Shown here: piece by piece, positions 38,761 to 48,361 of the stretch
How the letters are laid out: every line of letters begins with the position of its first letter
Position numbering within the stretch: the stretch's first letter is position 1
Source: an uncultured Polaribacter sp.
Lineage (GTDB): Bacteria; Bacteroidota; Bacteroidia; Flavobacteriales; Flavobacteriaceae
Direction: 5' to 3'
Length of the DNA: 64,000 bases
Assembly: GCF_947501385.1 (NCBI RefSeq)
Contig: NZ_CANMVP010000004.1
Coordinates: 143,890-207,889, forward strand
Notes under the pieces: model-generated
What the model saw: only the letters and a program-made list of their open reading frames with translations
What the model was told of the DNA's origin: nothing
Database searches by the model: none
Program-made: the position numbers and the translations under genes

Positions 38761-40149
38761 ATGAAAAAAAAAATTTGTCTACATAAATTGGTACTGCTTT
38801 GTATGGTATTACATTTATGTAGTTGCTCAAAAACAACAAAAGAACAAACTCCATGGAAAGACTTATTTGATGGTGAAACTCTAGAAGGTTGGACACAAAA
38901 AGGAGGTGATGCTAAATACCAAGTTCGCGATGGTGCTGTTGTTGGAACCACAGTACACAATACACCAAATTCTTTTTTAACTACTGATAAGTTATATGGC
39001 GATTTTATTTTAGAACTAGAATATAAGGTAGATTCTACTATGAATTCTGGCATACAAATACGCAGTAATAGCTTCCCGCATTACAGAGATGGACGTGTAC
39101 ATGGGTATCAAGTTGAAATTGACCCTTCAGAACGTGCTTGGAGCGGTGGTATTTATGATGAAGCCAGACGTGGCTGGTTAAATACCCTAGAAAATAACCC
39201 AGAAGCTCAAAAAGCATTTAAACAAAACGATTGGAATCATTACCGTATCGAAGCTATTGGCGACACATTAAAAACATGGATAAACGGTGTTCCCGCAGCC
39301 CATTTAGTAGACGAAAAAACTGCAAGTGGATTTATTGGTTTACAAGTACACAATATTAAACCAGATAAAAAAGAAGGTACTGAAATTGTATGGAAAAACA
39401 TAAAAATAATTACAGAGAATGTGGCTAAGTATTCTAAAAAGTCTCCTATAAAACCCATCATCATTAAAAATCAATTAACGTTAGATGAAAAGAAAAAAGG
39501 GTGGCAGTTATTATGGGATGGTAAGACCACCAACGGATGGCGAGGCGCTAAGCTAGATAAATTTCCAGAAAGCGGCTGGAAAATTAAAAATGGTGAATTA
39601 ATTGTATTGGCTTCAGGTGGTGGAGAATCTACAGCTGGTGGTGATATTGTTACGGAAGCATTGTACGGAGATTTTGAACTGTCAGTAGATTTTAAAGTAA
39701 CTCCAGGTGCCAATAGTGGCATAAAATACTATGTAGATAGTAACCTTAACAAAGGCAACGGTTCTTCTATTGGTTTAGAATATCAAATTTTGGATGATGA
39801 TTTGCATCCTGATGCCAAACTAGGAAACCATGAAGGCAGTAGAACTGTTAGTTCATTGTACGATTTGATTCAGGCTGATATAAATAAGCCTATAAACCCT
39901 GTAGGAGAATGGAATACTGCTTACATCATTTCAAAAGATAATCATGTAGAGCATTGGTTAAACGGTACAAAGGTTTTAGAGTACGAAAGAAAAAGTGATG
40001 CCTATCGTAAACTAGTATCTGAAAGCAAATATGTAAAATGGCCTAATTTTGGCGAATTAGATAAAGGACAAATCCTATTACAAGACCATGGCGACTTAGT
40101 CTATTTTAAAAATGTAAAAATTCGTTCTATAAACAATACCAAAGAATAA
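38761..40149 (+). CDS. Tandem DUF1080 (3-keto-disaccharide hydrolase-type) lipoprotein
   Basis: A 462-residue lipoprotein (lipobox LCSC, Cys22) made of two DUF1080 domains. The first covers about residues 32-222 (DLFDGETLEGWTQKGG to EIVWKNIKI), the second about 245-458 (LLWDGKTTNGWRGAKL to VYFKNVKIRS). The jelly-roll DUF1080 family includes enzymes that hydrolyse or eliminate 3-keto-glycosides after an oxidoreductase has oxidised the sugar at C3. The two Tat-exported Gfo/Idh/MocA proteins directly downstream fit that partner role well. The two domains differ enough that one may bind and the other catalyse. First gene of a plus-strand operon divergent from susC, 4 bases before the next gene. 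Confidence 0.88.
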   Translation: MKKKICLHKLVLLCMVLHLCSCSKTTKEQTPWKDLFDGETLEGWTQKGGDAKYQVRDGAVVGTTVHNTPNSFLTTDKLYGDFILELEYKVDSTMNSGIQIRSNSFPHYRDGRVHGYQVEIDPSERAWSGGIYDEARRGWLNTLENNPEAQKAFKQNDWNHYRIEAIGDTLKTWINGVPAAHLVDEKTASGFIGLQVHNIKPDKKEGTEIVWKNIKIITENVAKYSKKSPIKPIIIKNQLTLDEKKKGWQLLWDGKTTNGWRGAKLDKFPESGWKIKNGELIVLASGGGESTAGGDIVTEALYGDFELSVDFKVTPGANSGIKYYVDSNLNKGNGSSIGLEYQILDDDLHPDAKLGNHEGSRTVSSLYDLIQADINKPINPVGEWNTAYIISKDNHVEHWLNGTKVLEYERKSDAYRKLVSESKYVKWPNFGELDKGQILLQDHGDLVYFKNVKIRSINNTKE

Positions 40150-40153
40150 GATT

Positions 40154-41500
40154 ATGAGCACAAACAGAAGAGATTTTATAAAAAAAACAACCATTGGAGC
40201 TGTCGGTATCAGTTTAGGGTCTAGTGTACATGCCATGTCGGCAAAAAGCTATTCGAATATTATTGGAGCGAATGATAGATTGCATGTTGCAATACAAGGT
40301 TTAGGTAGAAGATATAGTGCTTACATACCTGCAATCGTAGCAAAAGAAAATAATATTAAATTACACTATTTGTGTGATGTTATGAAAAGCCAGCGTGATA
40401 AAGCGGCACTTGAAGTTTCGAAAGTTATAAGTAACACACCAAAACTGGAAAACGACATTCGTAAAATTATAGAGGATAAGAAAATTGACGCTATTTTTAT
40501 GGCAACACCAGATCATTGGCATGCTCCAGGTGCTTGTATGGCAATGCAAGGAGGGAAGCATGTGTTTTTAGAAAAGCCATGTAGTCATAATCCGCAAGAG
40601 GGTGAATTGCTCGTAGCTTACCAAAAAAAATATAATAAGGTTGTGCAAATGGGAAATCAGCAACGTTCATCACCACAATCACAAGAAATTATTAAAAGCA
40701 TCCATGAAGGTATTATTGGTGATGTATATAATGCCATTGCTTTTTATACAAGCAAAAGGGGTAGAGTACCAAATCAAGTAAAAGCAAATCCGCCAGAAGG
40801 ATTAGATTGGGATTTGTTTCAAGGACCAGCTCCAAGAAGAGATTATACTGATAATACTTGGGACTATAATTGGCATTGGTATGGCTGGGATTATGGTACC
40901 GCAGAAATGGGCAATAATGCCACACACGAACTAGACATTGCACGCTGGGCTTTAGATGTAAAGTACCCAGAAAACGTACATGTAAATTCTGGAAAGTTTC
41001 ATTATAAAGACGATGGTTGGGAAATGTATGATACGATGGAGGCAACATTCCGTTTTGCTGGGAATAGAACCATTCAGTGGGATGGACGTAGTAGAAATGG
41101 ATATGACAAATACGGAGCGGGTAGAGGTACTATTATATATGGTTCTAATGGCTCTGTGTTTATCGATAGAGGTGGGTATAAGCTGTATAATTTAAAAGGT
41201 AATTTAATAAAAGAAAATCTTTCTGATGGTAAAGAAGCGGGCACAGCTCTTGGTGGAGGAGGAGACCTTTCAACATTGCATACTATAAATTTCTTTGATG
41301 CAATAAGAGGTAAAGCAGCGCTAACATCGCCAATTGATGAAGGTGCTATTAGTCAGCTTTTAACTCATTATGCCAATATAGCACATCGTATCGATAACTC
41401 ATTTGAAGTTAATGAACAAACAGGTCGTATTTTTAATAGAGAAGCCATGAAATTATGGTCTAGAACCTATGAACCAGGTTGGGAGATTAAATCAGTGTAG
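40154..41500 (+). CDS. Gfo/Idh/MocA-family oxidoreductase, Tat-exported
   Basis: A 448-residue NAD(P)-dependent oxidoreductase. The N-terminus has a twin-arginine export signal (NRRDFIKKTTIG). The Rossmann region follows (VAIQGLGRR, then IDAIFMATPDHWHAPGACMA and KHVFLEKPCSHN, the EKP motif of the family). The C-terminal alpha/beta domain carries MGNNATHELDIARWAL, with the family histidine. Tat export suggests that it folds with cofactor in the cytoplasm and acts in the periplasm, where it may oxidise a glycoside at C3 for the DUF1080 partner. Substrate not known. Confidence 0.92.
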   Translation: MSTNRRDFIKKTTIGAVGISLGSSVHAMSAKSYSNIIGANDRLHVAIQGLGRRYSAYIPAIVAKENNIKLHYLCDVMKSQRDKAALEVSKVISNTPKLENDIRKIIEDKKIDAIFMATPDHWHAPGACMAMQGGKHVFLEKPCSHNPQEGELLVAYQKKYNKVVQMGNQQRSSPQSQEIIKSIHEGIIGDVYNAIAFYTSKRGRVPNQVKANPPEGLDWDLFQGPAPRRDYTDNTWDYNWHWYGWDYGTAEMGNNATHELDIARWALDVKYPENVHVNSGKFHYKDDGWEMYDTMEATFRFAGNRTIQWDGRSRNGYDKYGAGRGTIIYGSNGSVFIDRGGYKLYNLKGNLIKENLSDGKEAGTALGGGGDLSTLHTINFFDAIRGKAALTSPIDEGAISQLLTHYANIAHRIDNSFEVNEQTGRIFNREAMKLWSRTYEPGWEIKSV

Positions 41501-41541
41501 TACATTACATATATAATTCATCTAATAAATACAGCTAGTAT

Positions 41542-42723
41542 ATGAAGAGAAGAGATTTTCTAGTGAAAGGGACTTTGGCATCAGCCGCAATTACAACTTC
41601 GAATTTTGCTATGGGTACTATTTTAAATTGTAAAAATCCTAATGAAACTTTAAATATAGGCATTATTGGTACAGGCGATAGAGGTAGTGGGCTTATTCCA
41701 AGCATCAATCAAATTCAAAATTTTAATGTGATTGCCTGTTGTGATACTTTGCCATTTCGTTTAGAAAATGGGCTAAAAAAAGTGGAAGGTATGGCTAAAG
41801 GATACAGTGATTATCGTAAATTATTAGATCATAAAGATATAGATGCTATTTTAGTAGCAACGCCCTTTTATACACATGCTAAAATTGCCATGGATGCTGT
41901 AGATGCTGGGAAACATGTGTATTGCGAAAAAACGATGGCGAAAGGTTATAAAGGCATTCAAAGTTTGATTAACAAAGTAGGGCAATCGAAAAGTATTTTT
42001 CAGACAGGACATCAATACCATAGTTCTAGATTGTATACCCATGTGGTAGACCTAATTAAAAATGGAAAAATAGGAAATATCACCGCATTCGAGTGTCAAT
42101 GGAACCGTCATGGAAATTGGAGACGTCCAGTTCCAAGACCCGAACTAGAAAGAGCTATTAATTGGCGTATGTATCGTGAATACTCTGGCGGACTTTTAGC
42201 TGAATTATGTTCACATCAAATAGATTTTGCAAACTGGGTTTTAAATGAAATGCCTACTCAAGTAATGGGATCTGGAGGTGTAGATTACTGGAAAGATGGT
42301 CGTGAAACATATGATAATATTCATCTAATTTACAATTATCCTAGTGGTGTTAAAGCTACGTATACATGCTTAACGAGTAATGCAAAAGATGGTTATAAAA
42401 TTAAAATAAAAGGAGATAAAGGTACACTTATTTTAGATTATGCAAAAGCTTGGTTTTATCCAGAAAGCAATCAAAAGAAAGAAATGGGTACAGTAGACGG
42501 TGTTTCTGGTGCCACAGTAAAATGGGATAAAGGCTTAGGTATTCCTATTGAGATGGAACATATTGAGCCTAGTAAACAAGCTCTGATTGATTTTAGGGAA
42601 AACATTATAGATAATAGAGAACCAATATCAAACATAACTACGGGTGCTAATACTGCTATTTGTATTCAAATGGGTCTTGATGCTATGTATGATAATAAAA
42701 TAGTAACAAAGCCAATATTTTAA
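41542..42723 (+). CDS. Gfo/Idh/MocA-family oxidoreductase, Tat-exported
   Basis: A 393-residue member of the same oxidoreductase family as the preceding gene, with its own twin-arginine signal (KRRDFLVKGTLAS). Markers are IGIIGTGDRGSG for the dinucleotide fold, IDAILVATPFYTHAKIAMDA, and HVYCEKTMAKGYKG in place of the usual EKP. The substrate domain has LLAELCSHQIDFANWVL. It is 41 bases downstream of its neighbour and shares only the family pattern with it, so the pair is probably two different dehydrogenase steps or specificities. Last gene of the unit; a hairpin follows. Confidence 0.91.
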   Translation: MKRRDFLVKGTLASAAITTSNFAMGTILNCKNPNETLNIGIIGTGDRGSGLIPSINQIQNFNVIACCDTLPFRLENGLKKVEGMAKGYSDYRKLLDHKDIDAILVATPFYTHAKIAMDAVDAGKHVYCEKTMAKGYKGIQSLINKVGQSKSIFQTGHQYHSSRLYTHVVDLIKNGKIGNITAFECQWNRHGNWRRPVPRPELERAINWRMYREYSGGLLAELCSHQIDFANWVLNEMPTQVMGSGGVDYWKDGRETYDNIHLIYNYPSGVKATYTCLTSNAKDGYKIKIKGDKGTLILDYAKAWFYPESNQKKEMGTVDGVSGATVKWDKGLGIPIEMEHIEPSKQALIDFRENIIDNREPISNITTGANTAICIQMGLDAMYDNKIVTKPIF

Positions 42724-42754
42724 TATTTATAGTTGATTTTATCATGTAAAATGT

Positions 42755-42778
42755 CTCTTTATCTTACCATATAAAGAG
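42755..42778 (+). terminator. Hairpin after the oxidoreductase operon
   Basis: CTCTTTAT at 42755-42762 pairs perfectly with ATAAAGAG at 42771-42778 around an 8-base loop, 32 bases after the stop codon of the second oxidoreductase gene. There is no strong T-run after it, so its strength as a terminator is uncertain. The remaining gap to 42948, between two convergent units, holds nothing else that I recognise. Confidence 0.5.
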
Positions 42779-42948
42779 GTGTTTGATAAGTAAGAAGTAA
42801 TGATTCATTTTTTCTTTAAGTTTTATATCGAAAAGATGTAGAAATAATTTCCGTTTTAGAAATAATAGGATTCTAACCTCTAATCTAATACAGGAAAAAA
42901 AATCAAATGTAAAAGTCTCTGTTTATACTTATCTTGTTGTTAGAAAAA

Positions 42949-44265
42949 CTAATCTTTTAAAAACGATCTCATCATTAAAGCGGCTCCGTAAGCACTTTCA
43001 TTCGCAGAATTTGTAAGTCTAATGCGAACATTTTTTTTCATTAAACTTAAAAATTTGGTAAAGACTTCGTTGGAATTAAATCCGCCAGAAATAAAAATAT
43101 CTGTTAGTTTATTTTTATCGTCTAGAATTAAATCTATTCCAGTAATTACTTTTTTGCAAATCTCATATACTAATTGATAATATGCTTTTTCAAAAGAAGT
43201 GAATTTTTTAGGCAGTTCTAAATTTGCTTCAAAATTAGTATCTATTCCTTCTTCTAAGAAAATTTGCGAACCTCTGCTTATTAAAGTTTCGCATAATTTT
43301 ATATCTAAATAAAGAGATTTATGTGCATTCTTTTTAGTCTTAAAATATGCTGTAAGCGCTTTGGTATATACTTCGTGTATTTTTCCCAAAAATTGCATAG
43401 AAGATTTTACTTGTTGCTTTTCTGGCGTCATAAAACACAAGCAATTATTTTTTAATTGTTTTTTTGTAAGATTTTTTTTACTAAAAGGGTTCATCGCAAT
43501 AATCCAAGTTCCTGTTGAAAGCAAAACATAATTTTTACCTTTTTCTTTCTCTAAAATTGGAATTATAGAGGATGAACTATCATGCAAACCAGTACCAACA
43601 GCAATGTTTTCTCCGTTAATTTCAGTAAGAATTGCTTCTTTTCCTTTTGAAGGCTCAGGTAGGGTGATACTTTCATCCTTTAACCAACTGTGATATTGCA
43701 TGTTATCAAAATCCCAAGTGGCTGTATGTGCACCTATTGAAGTAAACTCTGCTGTAATTTCTTTTGTAAATAGATAACTTAGATATTGTGGATAATGTAA
43801 GATAGATACAACATTCTTCCAGATTTCTGGTTTTTCATTTTTCAGTTTAAGTATTTGAATTCCTGTGTTTAACATTCCGTATGCCGGAGAAGCTGTTTTT
43901 CTTGAAAATTCATCAATACCACCATTTGCTTCGTATACGTAAGTATATTTCGATAAATCTAACGGTTTTAAATAATTGTATAAAGGTGTTAGTCTTTTGC
44001 CATTTTTATCTAAAAAAATAATTGAAGCACCATGTGTTGAAAAATTTATAGCTTTTATTTTGTAAATTCCTTTTGTTTGAATGTCTCGTATTTCTGCTAA
44101 AATCCAATTTTCTATGGAAGCAATATCATCACATGGAAAACCATCCTCATCTTTTATTTCTTTAAATTGAACGGATTTCATAGAAACAATATCAAATTTT
44201 TGATCAAAAAGAAATATTTTTTTGTTCGTTTTTCCGATGTCTACAATAGCAATAACATTCTTCAT
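42949..44265 (-). CDS. FGGY-family carbohydrate kinase, probable L-fuculokinase
   Basis: A 438-residue sugar kinase of the FGGY family. It opens with the ATP-phosphate loop IAIVDIGKTNKKIFLFD and has STHGAS, the second phosphate block LLSTGTWIIAMNP, and the adenosine-binding FISGGF near the C-terminus. The FGGY family covers many pentose, hexose and deoxy-ketose kinases. The neighbouring L-fucose isomerase and aldolase point to L-fuculose as substrate, giving L-fuculose-1-phosphate. That role is inferred from context. It lies 78 bases after the isomerase gene, third in the minus-strand catabolic unit. Confidence 0.88.
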   Translation of the reverse strand: MKNVIAIVDIGKTNKKIFLFDQKFDIVSMKSVQFKEIKDEDGFPCDDIASIENWILAEIRDIQTKGIYKIKAINFSTHGASIIFLDKNGKRLTPLYNYLKPLDLSKYTYVYEANGGIDEFSRKTASPAYGMLNTGIQILKLKNEKPEIWKNVVSILHYPQYLSYLFTKEITAEFTSIGAHTATWDFDNMQYHSWLKDESITLPEPSKGKEAILTEINGENIAVGTGLHDSSSSIIPILEKEKGKNYVLLSTGTWIIAMNPFSKKNLTKKQLKNNCLCFMTPEKQQVKSSMQFLGKIHEVYTKALTAYFKTKKNAHKSLYLDIKLCETLISRGSQIFLEEGIDTNFEANLELPKKFTSFEKAYYQLVYEICKKVITGIDLILDDKNKLTDIFISGGFNSNEVFTKFLSLMKKNVRIRLTNSANESAYGAALMMRSFLKD

Positions 44266-44343
44266 TATAAGCGGATAAGTTTATTAAAAGTGATTCTATT
44301 TTGGAATAATGAACCAACTGAATCTCGTTTAATTAAGAATAAG

Positions 44344-46131
44344 TTAGTCTTTGAAACCGTATAAAGGACCGTAGCTTTTACAAGCTCTGTAATCTGCTCC
44401 TTCAGAATTTTCTCCAAAAGCAGACCATGCGCTTGGTCTAAAAATATCTTCATCTGCTATATTGTGCATATTTACAGGAATGCGCAATAATGCAGCTAAA
44501 GAAATTAAATCTGCACCTATATGACCATGAGAAATAGCACCATGGTTAGCTCCCCATTTTGCCATTACAGAATACACATCTTTAAAGAAGCCGCTTCCTG
44601 TGGTTCTTGGCACAAACCACGTTGTTGGCCAAGTAGGGTTTGTTCTTTCATCTAAAACTGTATGAATGTCTTCTGGTAATTCTACACTCCAACCTTCAAC
44701 AATTTGTAAAACAGGTCCAATACCTTTTACCAAGTTTATTCTACACATGGTCATTGGTAATTGCCCTCTAGTTTTAAATTGAGATGAAAAACCTCCACCT
44801 CTAAAATATTCTCCGATGGCCGCTGGCCATTTTGTATGGTCTAAACAACGTTGCACATCATCTTCTGTTATTTCCCAGAAAGGTTTTATGGTTGGGTTGC
44901 CATCTGCATCTTCTTGTTGAGCAGTAGCATCTAAGGTTGTAGAACCAGAATTAATTAAGTGAATAATTCCATTTTCTGCTAAACCTGTTAATTTTTTACC
45001 GGTTACACGTTCTACAGATTCAGAACTCCAATAGGTTCTTACATCCGAAAATAATTGTGCCTTTCCTGTCAATAAATGTCCGAATAACATAGAAATTGCG
45101 TTTAAACAATCGTTTTCTGTAGCAAACATATAGGGCTGTCTAATTCCGTTCCAATCAAAAGAAGAATTTAATATAGATTCTGTAAAATCTGCATTTGGTT
45201 GGTAATCTGTCCATTGACGCTGACCTTGAAAACCACCCATAATGGCGTTTCTTCCTTTAGCTTCTTCGCCAAAACCAAGCTCTTTTAATTTTGGATTTCC
45301 ATTCATTAAATCTTTACAAATTAGGGTCATCATTACAACGCGTTCCCATTCATATTTTTTTACTTCTTCAGATTTTTGACTTTCTGGACTATTATAATCT
45401 TTTCCTTCTTTACAATTCTCCCGTGTCCATTTTATTGCTTTCTTATACTCTTCTGGATCATAAATTTCTTCATTTATTCTTCTTAAAACTTCTATAGATT
45501 CTACAAACTCTGCTCTTACACCTAAATAGTCTTGTAAAAAGTTTACGTCTACCATAGAACCTGCAATACCCATAGAACTATATCCAATAGACAAATAAGA
45601 TTTTCCTTTCATTTGAGCAACGGCTAAGGCCGCCTTTGTAAAACGCAATAGCTTTTCTTCAACATCTGCAGGAATACTCATATCACCAGCATCTTGTACT
45701 TCTTTACCATAAATACCAAAAGCGGGCAATCCTTTTTGAGAATATCCAGCTAAAGCAGCTGCTAAATATACGGCGCCTGGTCTTTCTGTTCCATTGAACC
45801 CCCAAACCGCTTTAGGTAATAACGGGTCTGTATCCATCACTTCAGTTCCATAGCACCAACAAGGCGTTACTGTTAATGAAACTCCTACACCTTCTCTATC
45901 AAATTTATCTGCACAAGAGGCGGCATCGGCAACACCACCAATAGTGGTGTCAGCAATCACACACTCCACTTTTTCACCACTGGGGAAACGTAAATGGTCT
46001 TCAATTAATTTAGCGGCTGCTTTTGCCATGTCCATACATTGATCTTCTAATGATTCTCTTACTCCTGCTTCTCTTCCATCAATCACTGGACGGATCCCTA
46101 CTTTTGGTAACCTTCCTATTAATCTGTTCAT
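44344..46131 (-). CDS. fucI: L-fucose isomerase
   Basis: A 595-residue L-fucose isomerase, close to the Escherichia coli enzyme in length (591). It converts L-fucose to L-fuculose in the cytoplasm with manganese. The family opening [19 protein letters not shown] is clear. The metal-binding residues of the E. coli enzyme have counterparts: the glutamate in [12 protein letters not shown], the aspartate in LFSDVRTYW, and the histidine in [32 protein letters not shown] and [18 protein letters not shown] are also diagnostic. It lies 4 bases after the aldolase gene. D-arabinose could be a second substrate, as in other organisms. Confidence 0.97.
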   Translation of the reverse strand: MNRLIGRLPKVGIRPVIDGREAGVRESLEDQCMDMAKAAAKLIEDHLRFPSGEKVECVIADTTIGGVADAASCADKFDREGVGVSLTVTPCWCYGTEVMDTDPLLPKAVWGFNGTERPGAVYLAAALAGYSQKGLPAFGIYGKEVQDAGDMSIPADVEEKLLRFTKAALAVAQMKGKSYLSIGYSSMGIAGSMVDVNFLQDYLGVRAEFVESIEVLRRINEEIYDPEEYKKAIKWTRENCKEGKDYNSPESQKSEEVKKYEWERVVMMTLICKDLMNGNPKLKELGFGEEAKGRNAIMGGFQGQRQWTDYQPNADFTESILNSSFDWNGIRQPYMFATENDCLNAISMLFGHLLTGKAQLFSDVRTYWSSESVERVTGKKLTGLAENGIIHLINSGSTTLDATAQQEDADGNPTIKPFWEITEDDVQRCLDHTKWPAAIGEYFRGGGFSSQFKTRGQLPMTMCRINLVKGIGPVLQIVEGWSVELPEDIHTVLDERTNPTWPTTWFVPRTTGSGFFKDVYSVMAKWGANHGAISHGHIGADLISLAALLRIPVNMHNIADEDIFRPSAWSAFGENSEGADYRACKSYGPLYGFKD

Positions 46132-46135
46132 AATT

Positions 46136-46936
46136 TTATAAGTTAAAAAGTGTTTCTAAATCTTTAATTTCTGTATTCGTTAATCCTTTAGGTTCAAAAC
46201 CTGCAGCCCAAGCTCCTAATAATAATTTTGCTCCTTTATTAGCTACATCTAAAAAATCCCACGCTTCCATAATGGTTGGTGCCGTTGTTGTTGCCCCGTG
46301 TTTTTCCCATAAACACAAGTCTCTGTATTTAAAACCTTCAATAGTGCTTTTTGCTAAATCATCAGATTGCGTGATATAGTATGGAGTACAATGAATTCCT
46401 TTGGGAACGTATACCCTAACCTCAGGACACATACTCCAAATAAGTTGGTTTAGTTTTTTTTCATCTTGAAAAACAGGATGATGACTTAGTATGATTAATT
46501 CAATAGGATGTGAATGCAATACTGCTAAGTTTTGGGGGTTGTTTTCCATATTAAACATATGAATTTCTAAATGTGAAGCCATTTCTGATGTGGGTCTAAA
46601 TCCTTCACTATTTCCTCCCCAAATAATAGAATATCCCGAAGCGTCTTCATTGATATACACAATGCAAGAAGCCGCTTCAATTTCATCCACCAAACTACGG
46701 ATGTAGCAACCCGCTCCTGTGACAAAAAGAAACAAACCTGCTGCCGCTGATGGAAATTCTTGAGCCATAAAACGCTTTGATTCTGGAATGTTATTTTTAT
46801 CGAAAAATGAAGTTAAATTTATCGAAATATTCCCTCCGTTTCTTTCAATCCACTCACGTTGCCATAAATAGCCTGCAACATTTGAAATTTGATGTATTTC
46901 TTTTATTACAGATTCTGGTAATTCGTTTGTATTCAT
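46136..46936 (-). CDS. Class II aldolase (rhamnulose/fuculose-1-phosphate aldolase type)
   Basis: A 266-residue zinc-dependent class II aldolase. It contains [13 protein letters not shown], the phosphate-binding region, and the zinc-ligand block [10 protein letters not shown], with a third histidine in WEKHGATTT. By length and by the ERNGGN text it looks closer to L-rhamnulose-1-phosphate aldolase (RhaD) than to the shorter FucA type. In this setting, next to L-fucose isomerase, it probably splits L-fuculose-1-phosphate into dihydroxyacetone phosphate and L-lactaldehyde. A larger bifunctional aldolase is encoded nearby. First gene of the minus-strand catabolic unit, divergent from the AraC gene. 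Confidence 0.88.
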   Translation of the reverse strand: MNTNELPESVIKEIHQISNVAGYLWQREWIERNGGNISINLTSFFDKNNIPESKRFMAQEFPSAAAGLFLFVTGAGCYIRSLVDEIEAASCIVYINEDASGYSIIWGGNSEGFRPTSEMASHLEIHMFNMENNPQNLAVLHSHPIELIILSHHPVFQDEKKLNQLIWSMCPEVRVYVPKGIHCTPYYITQSDDLAKSTIEGFKYRDLCLWEKHGATTTAPTIMEAWDFLDVANKGAKLLLGAWAAGFEPKGLTNTEIKDLETLFNL

Positions 46937-46988
46937 TACTAAAATTTATAATATTATTAAAACATCAAAGTAATAAAATAATTATTTA

Positions 46989-46996
46989 TACTTTTG
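46989..46996 (+). promoter_or_regulatory. Probable -7 promoter element of the AraC gene
   Basis: TACTTTTG at this place matches the Bacteroidetes -7 consensus TAnnTTTG and lies 31 bases before the AraC start codon. No good -33 TTTG was seen at the usual distance, as is often so at regulated promoters. The 91-base divergent gap should also hold the promoter of the aldolase-isomerase-kinase unit. Confidence 0.4.
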
Positions 46997-47027
46997 TATC
47001 TGATTCAAACAATAGCGTGTCGTTTAA

Positions 47028-47927
47028 ATGCTTAATCGAGTTCAACATAAAATCGGAGACCCTTCTACAAACCAACAAACGTTTACTGATGTTGAGTTAA
47101 AAACGCTGTGTTGCCGATATTGGCTGCTAGATACTTGGGATTGTCACGATTTGGCATTTCCTTTTTGGAGAATTTATTGGAATAAAAATGATGGTGGCGT
47201 ATTGCAATTAAACCAAACAATACACGAGATGACTCCAGATAAGGTCTATATTATTCCTCCTTTTACCTCCTTTTCTACCTATTTTAAAAAAAACAAGAAA
47301 CATCATAAAGGATTTCAGGTAACTGGACGACATTTAACTACAGAAGATGACGATACAGAACTTGCCAAAACATCCTTATTACATGTATTTATTCATTTTA
47401 ATCTAGGTGTTCCGTTTGATAATGTGTATCCTGGGATTTTTATGGTAGAAGTATCTGATTCTTTAAAAGAAAAATTTGATTATTTGACCGAACGACTGAA
47501 GCAAGAAAACACTTATTTCTATGTAACGTACACCCTTAGACTACAGGCGTTGATTAAAGAGATATTATCTAACATTGGTCCTGAATTATTTAAAACACTT
47601 AATGTAGATCAACGCATTTTAAAGGTAGTGCGTTATATTGAAAATAATATTGATCAGAATCTATCCAACTCTAGCTTAGCAGACATTGCAAACATGGCTA
47701 CCAATTCTTTTAGCAGGTTATTCAAACAAAAAATGAATATTACATTACATAACTTTATTATGAAACGAAAAATTTCAAGATCTTGTAAGCTATTAATGCA
47801 TACTAATAAAACTATTAAAGAAGTTTCTTATTCTTTAGGATTTTCAGACAGACATCATTTTTCAAGAGTCTTTAAATTGGTTACTGGGATTACACCTTCT
47901 GTATATAAATCAGGAAATTTCTCTTAG
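47028..47927 (+). CDS. AraC-family transcriptional regulator
   Basis: A 299-residue regulator. The N-terminal half (about 30-190) looks like an AraC-type sugar-binding cupin (TPDKVYIIPPFTSFST, IHFNLG). The C-terminal 100 residues hold two helix-turn-helix motifs: LADIANMATNSFSRLFKQK and IKEVSYSLGFSDRHHFSRVF, ending GITPSVYKSG. Divergent from the aldolase-fucI-kinase unit and upstream of the bifunctional aldolase gene, it probably senses L-fucose or a product such as fuculose and activates both units. The effector is inferred. The ATG at 47028 fits the position of the promoter element. Confidence 0.9.
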   Translation: MLNRVQHKIGDPSTNQQTFTDVELKTLCCRYWLLDTWDCHDLAFPFWRIYWNKNDGGVLQLNQTIHEMTPDKVYIIPPFTSFSTYFKKNKKHHKGFQVTGRHLTTEDDDTELAKTSLLHVFIHFNLGVPFDNVYPGIFMVEVSDSLKEKFDYLTERLKQENTYFYVTYTLRLQALIKEILSNIGPELFKTLNVDQRILKVVRYIENNIDQNLSNSSLADIANMATNSFSRLFKQKMNITLHNFIMKRKISRSCKLLMHTNKTIKEVSYSLGFSDRHHFSRVFKLVTGITPSVYKSGNFS

Positions 47928-48361
47928 ACTTTAATTTCGATAGTTTTAAAATCAAATAATGTTTGCTTCATACATATTTGTAAATTAAACAAAATACTGT
48001 TAAGCTTATTTTTTCTTGTAAACTTAAACATATTAACACATTAAATTACAGTAAATTTTTTGGTTTTTGGCTCATCATTCAATTGTTTGAATACGCTCGT
48101 ATAAAATTAATAATTTACTGATATAATGAATCTTAAATACCACATCTATCTTTCAATTCTATTTTAAAAAATATCTTTTTTGGATTTATTTATTTTTTTA
48201 AAATACTATAAGAATAGTTTTTTATCACCTAAAAACCCTATTTAAAAATATTGTAAGATGTTTGTTTACGTTCCTACATTGTTTGTTCAAGACAATATTT
48301 TAATTCATTTACTACATTAAATTTGCTTACTAAATTAATTTAACTATCAATATATATTAAA
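47928..48361 (+). other. AT-rich intergenic region before the bifunctional aldolase gene
   Basis: A 434-base region between the AraC gene and the bifunctional aldolase gene. It is very AT-rich and has no open frame of note. A -7 type element TAAATTTG lies at 48318-48325, 37 bases before the start codon. It probably holds the AraC-controlled promoter; no operator could be defined by eye. Confidence 0.5.
48318..48325 (+). promoter_or_regulatory. Probable -7 promoter element of the bifunctional aldolase gene
   Basis: TAAATTTG matches TAnnTTTG exactly and lies 36 bases before the ATG at 48362. A TTTG at 48282-48285 is too far upstream for a standard -33 element. Confidence 0.4.

Noticed and set aside
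46777..47100. 107-codon plus-strand open frame over the aldolase start and the AraC start
   Set aside because: It overlaps two well-supported genes and their shared promoter region and has no family resemblance.
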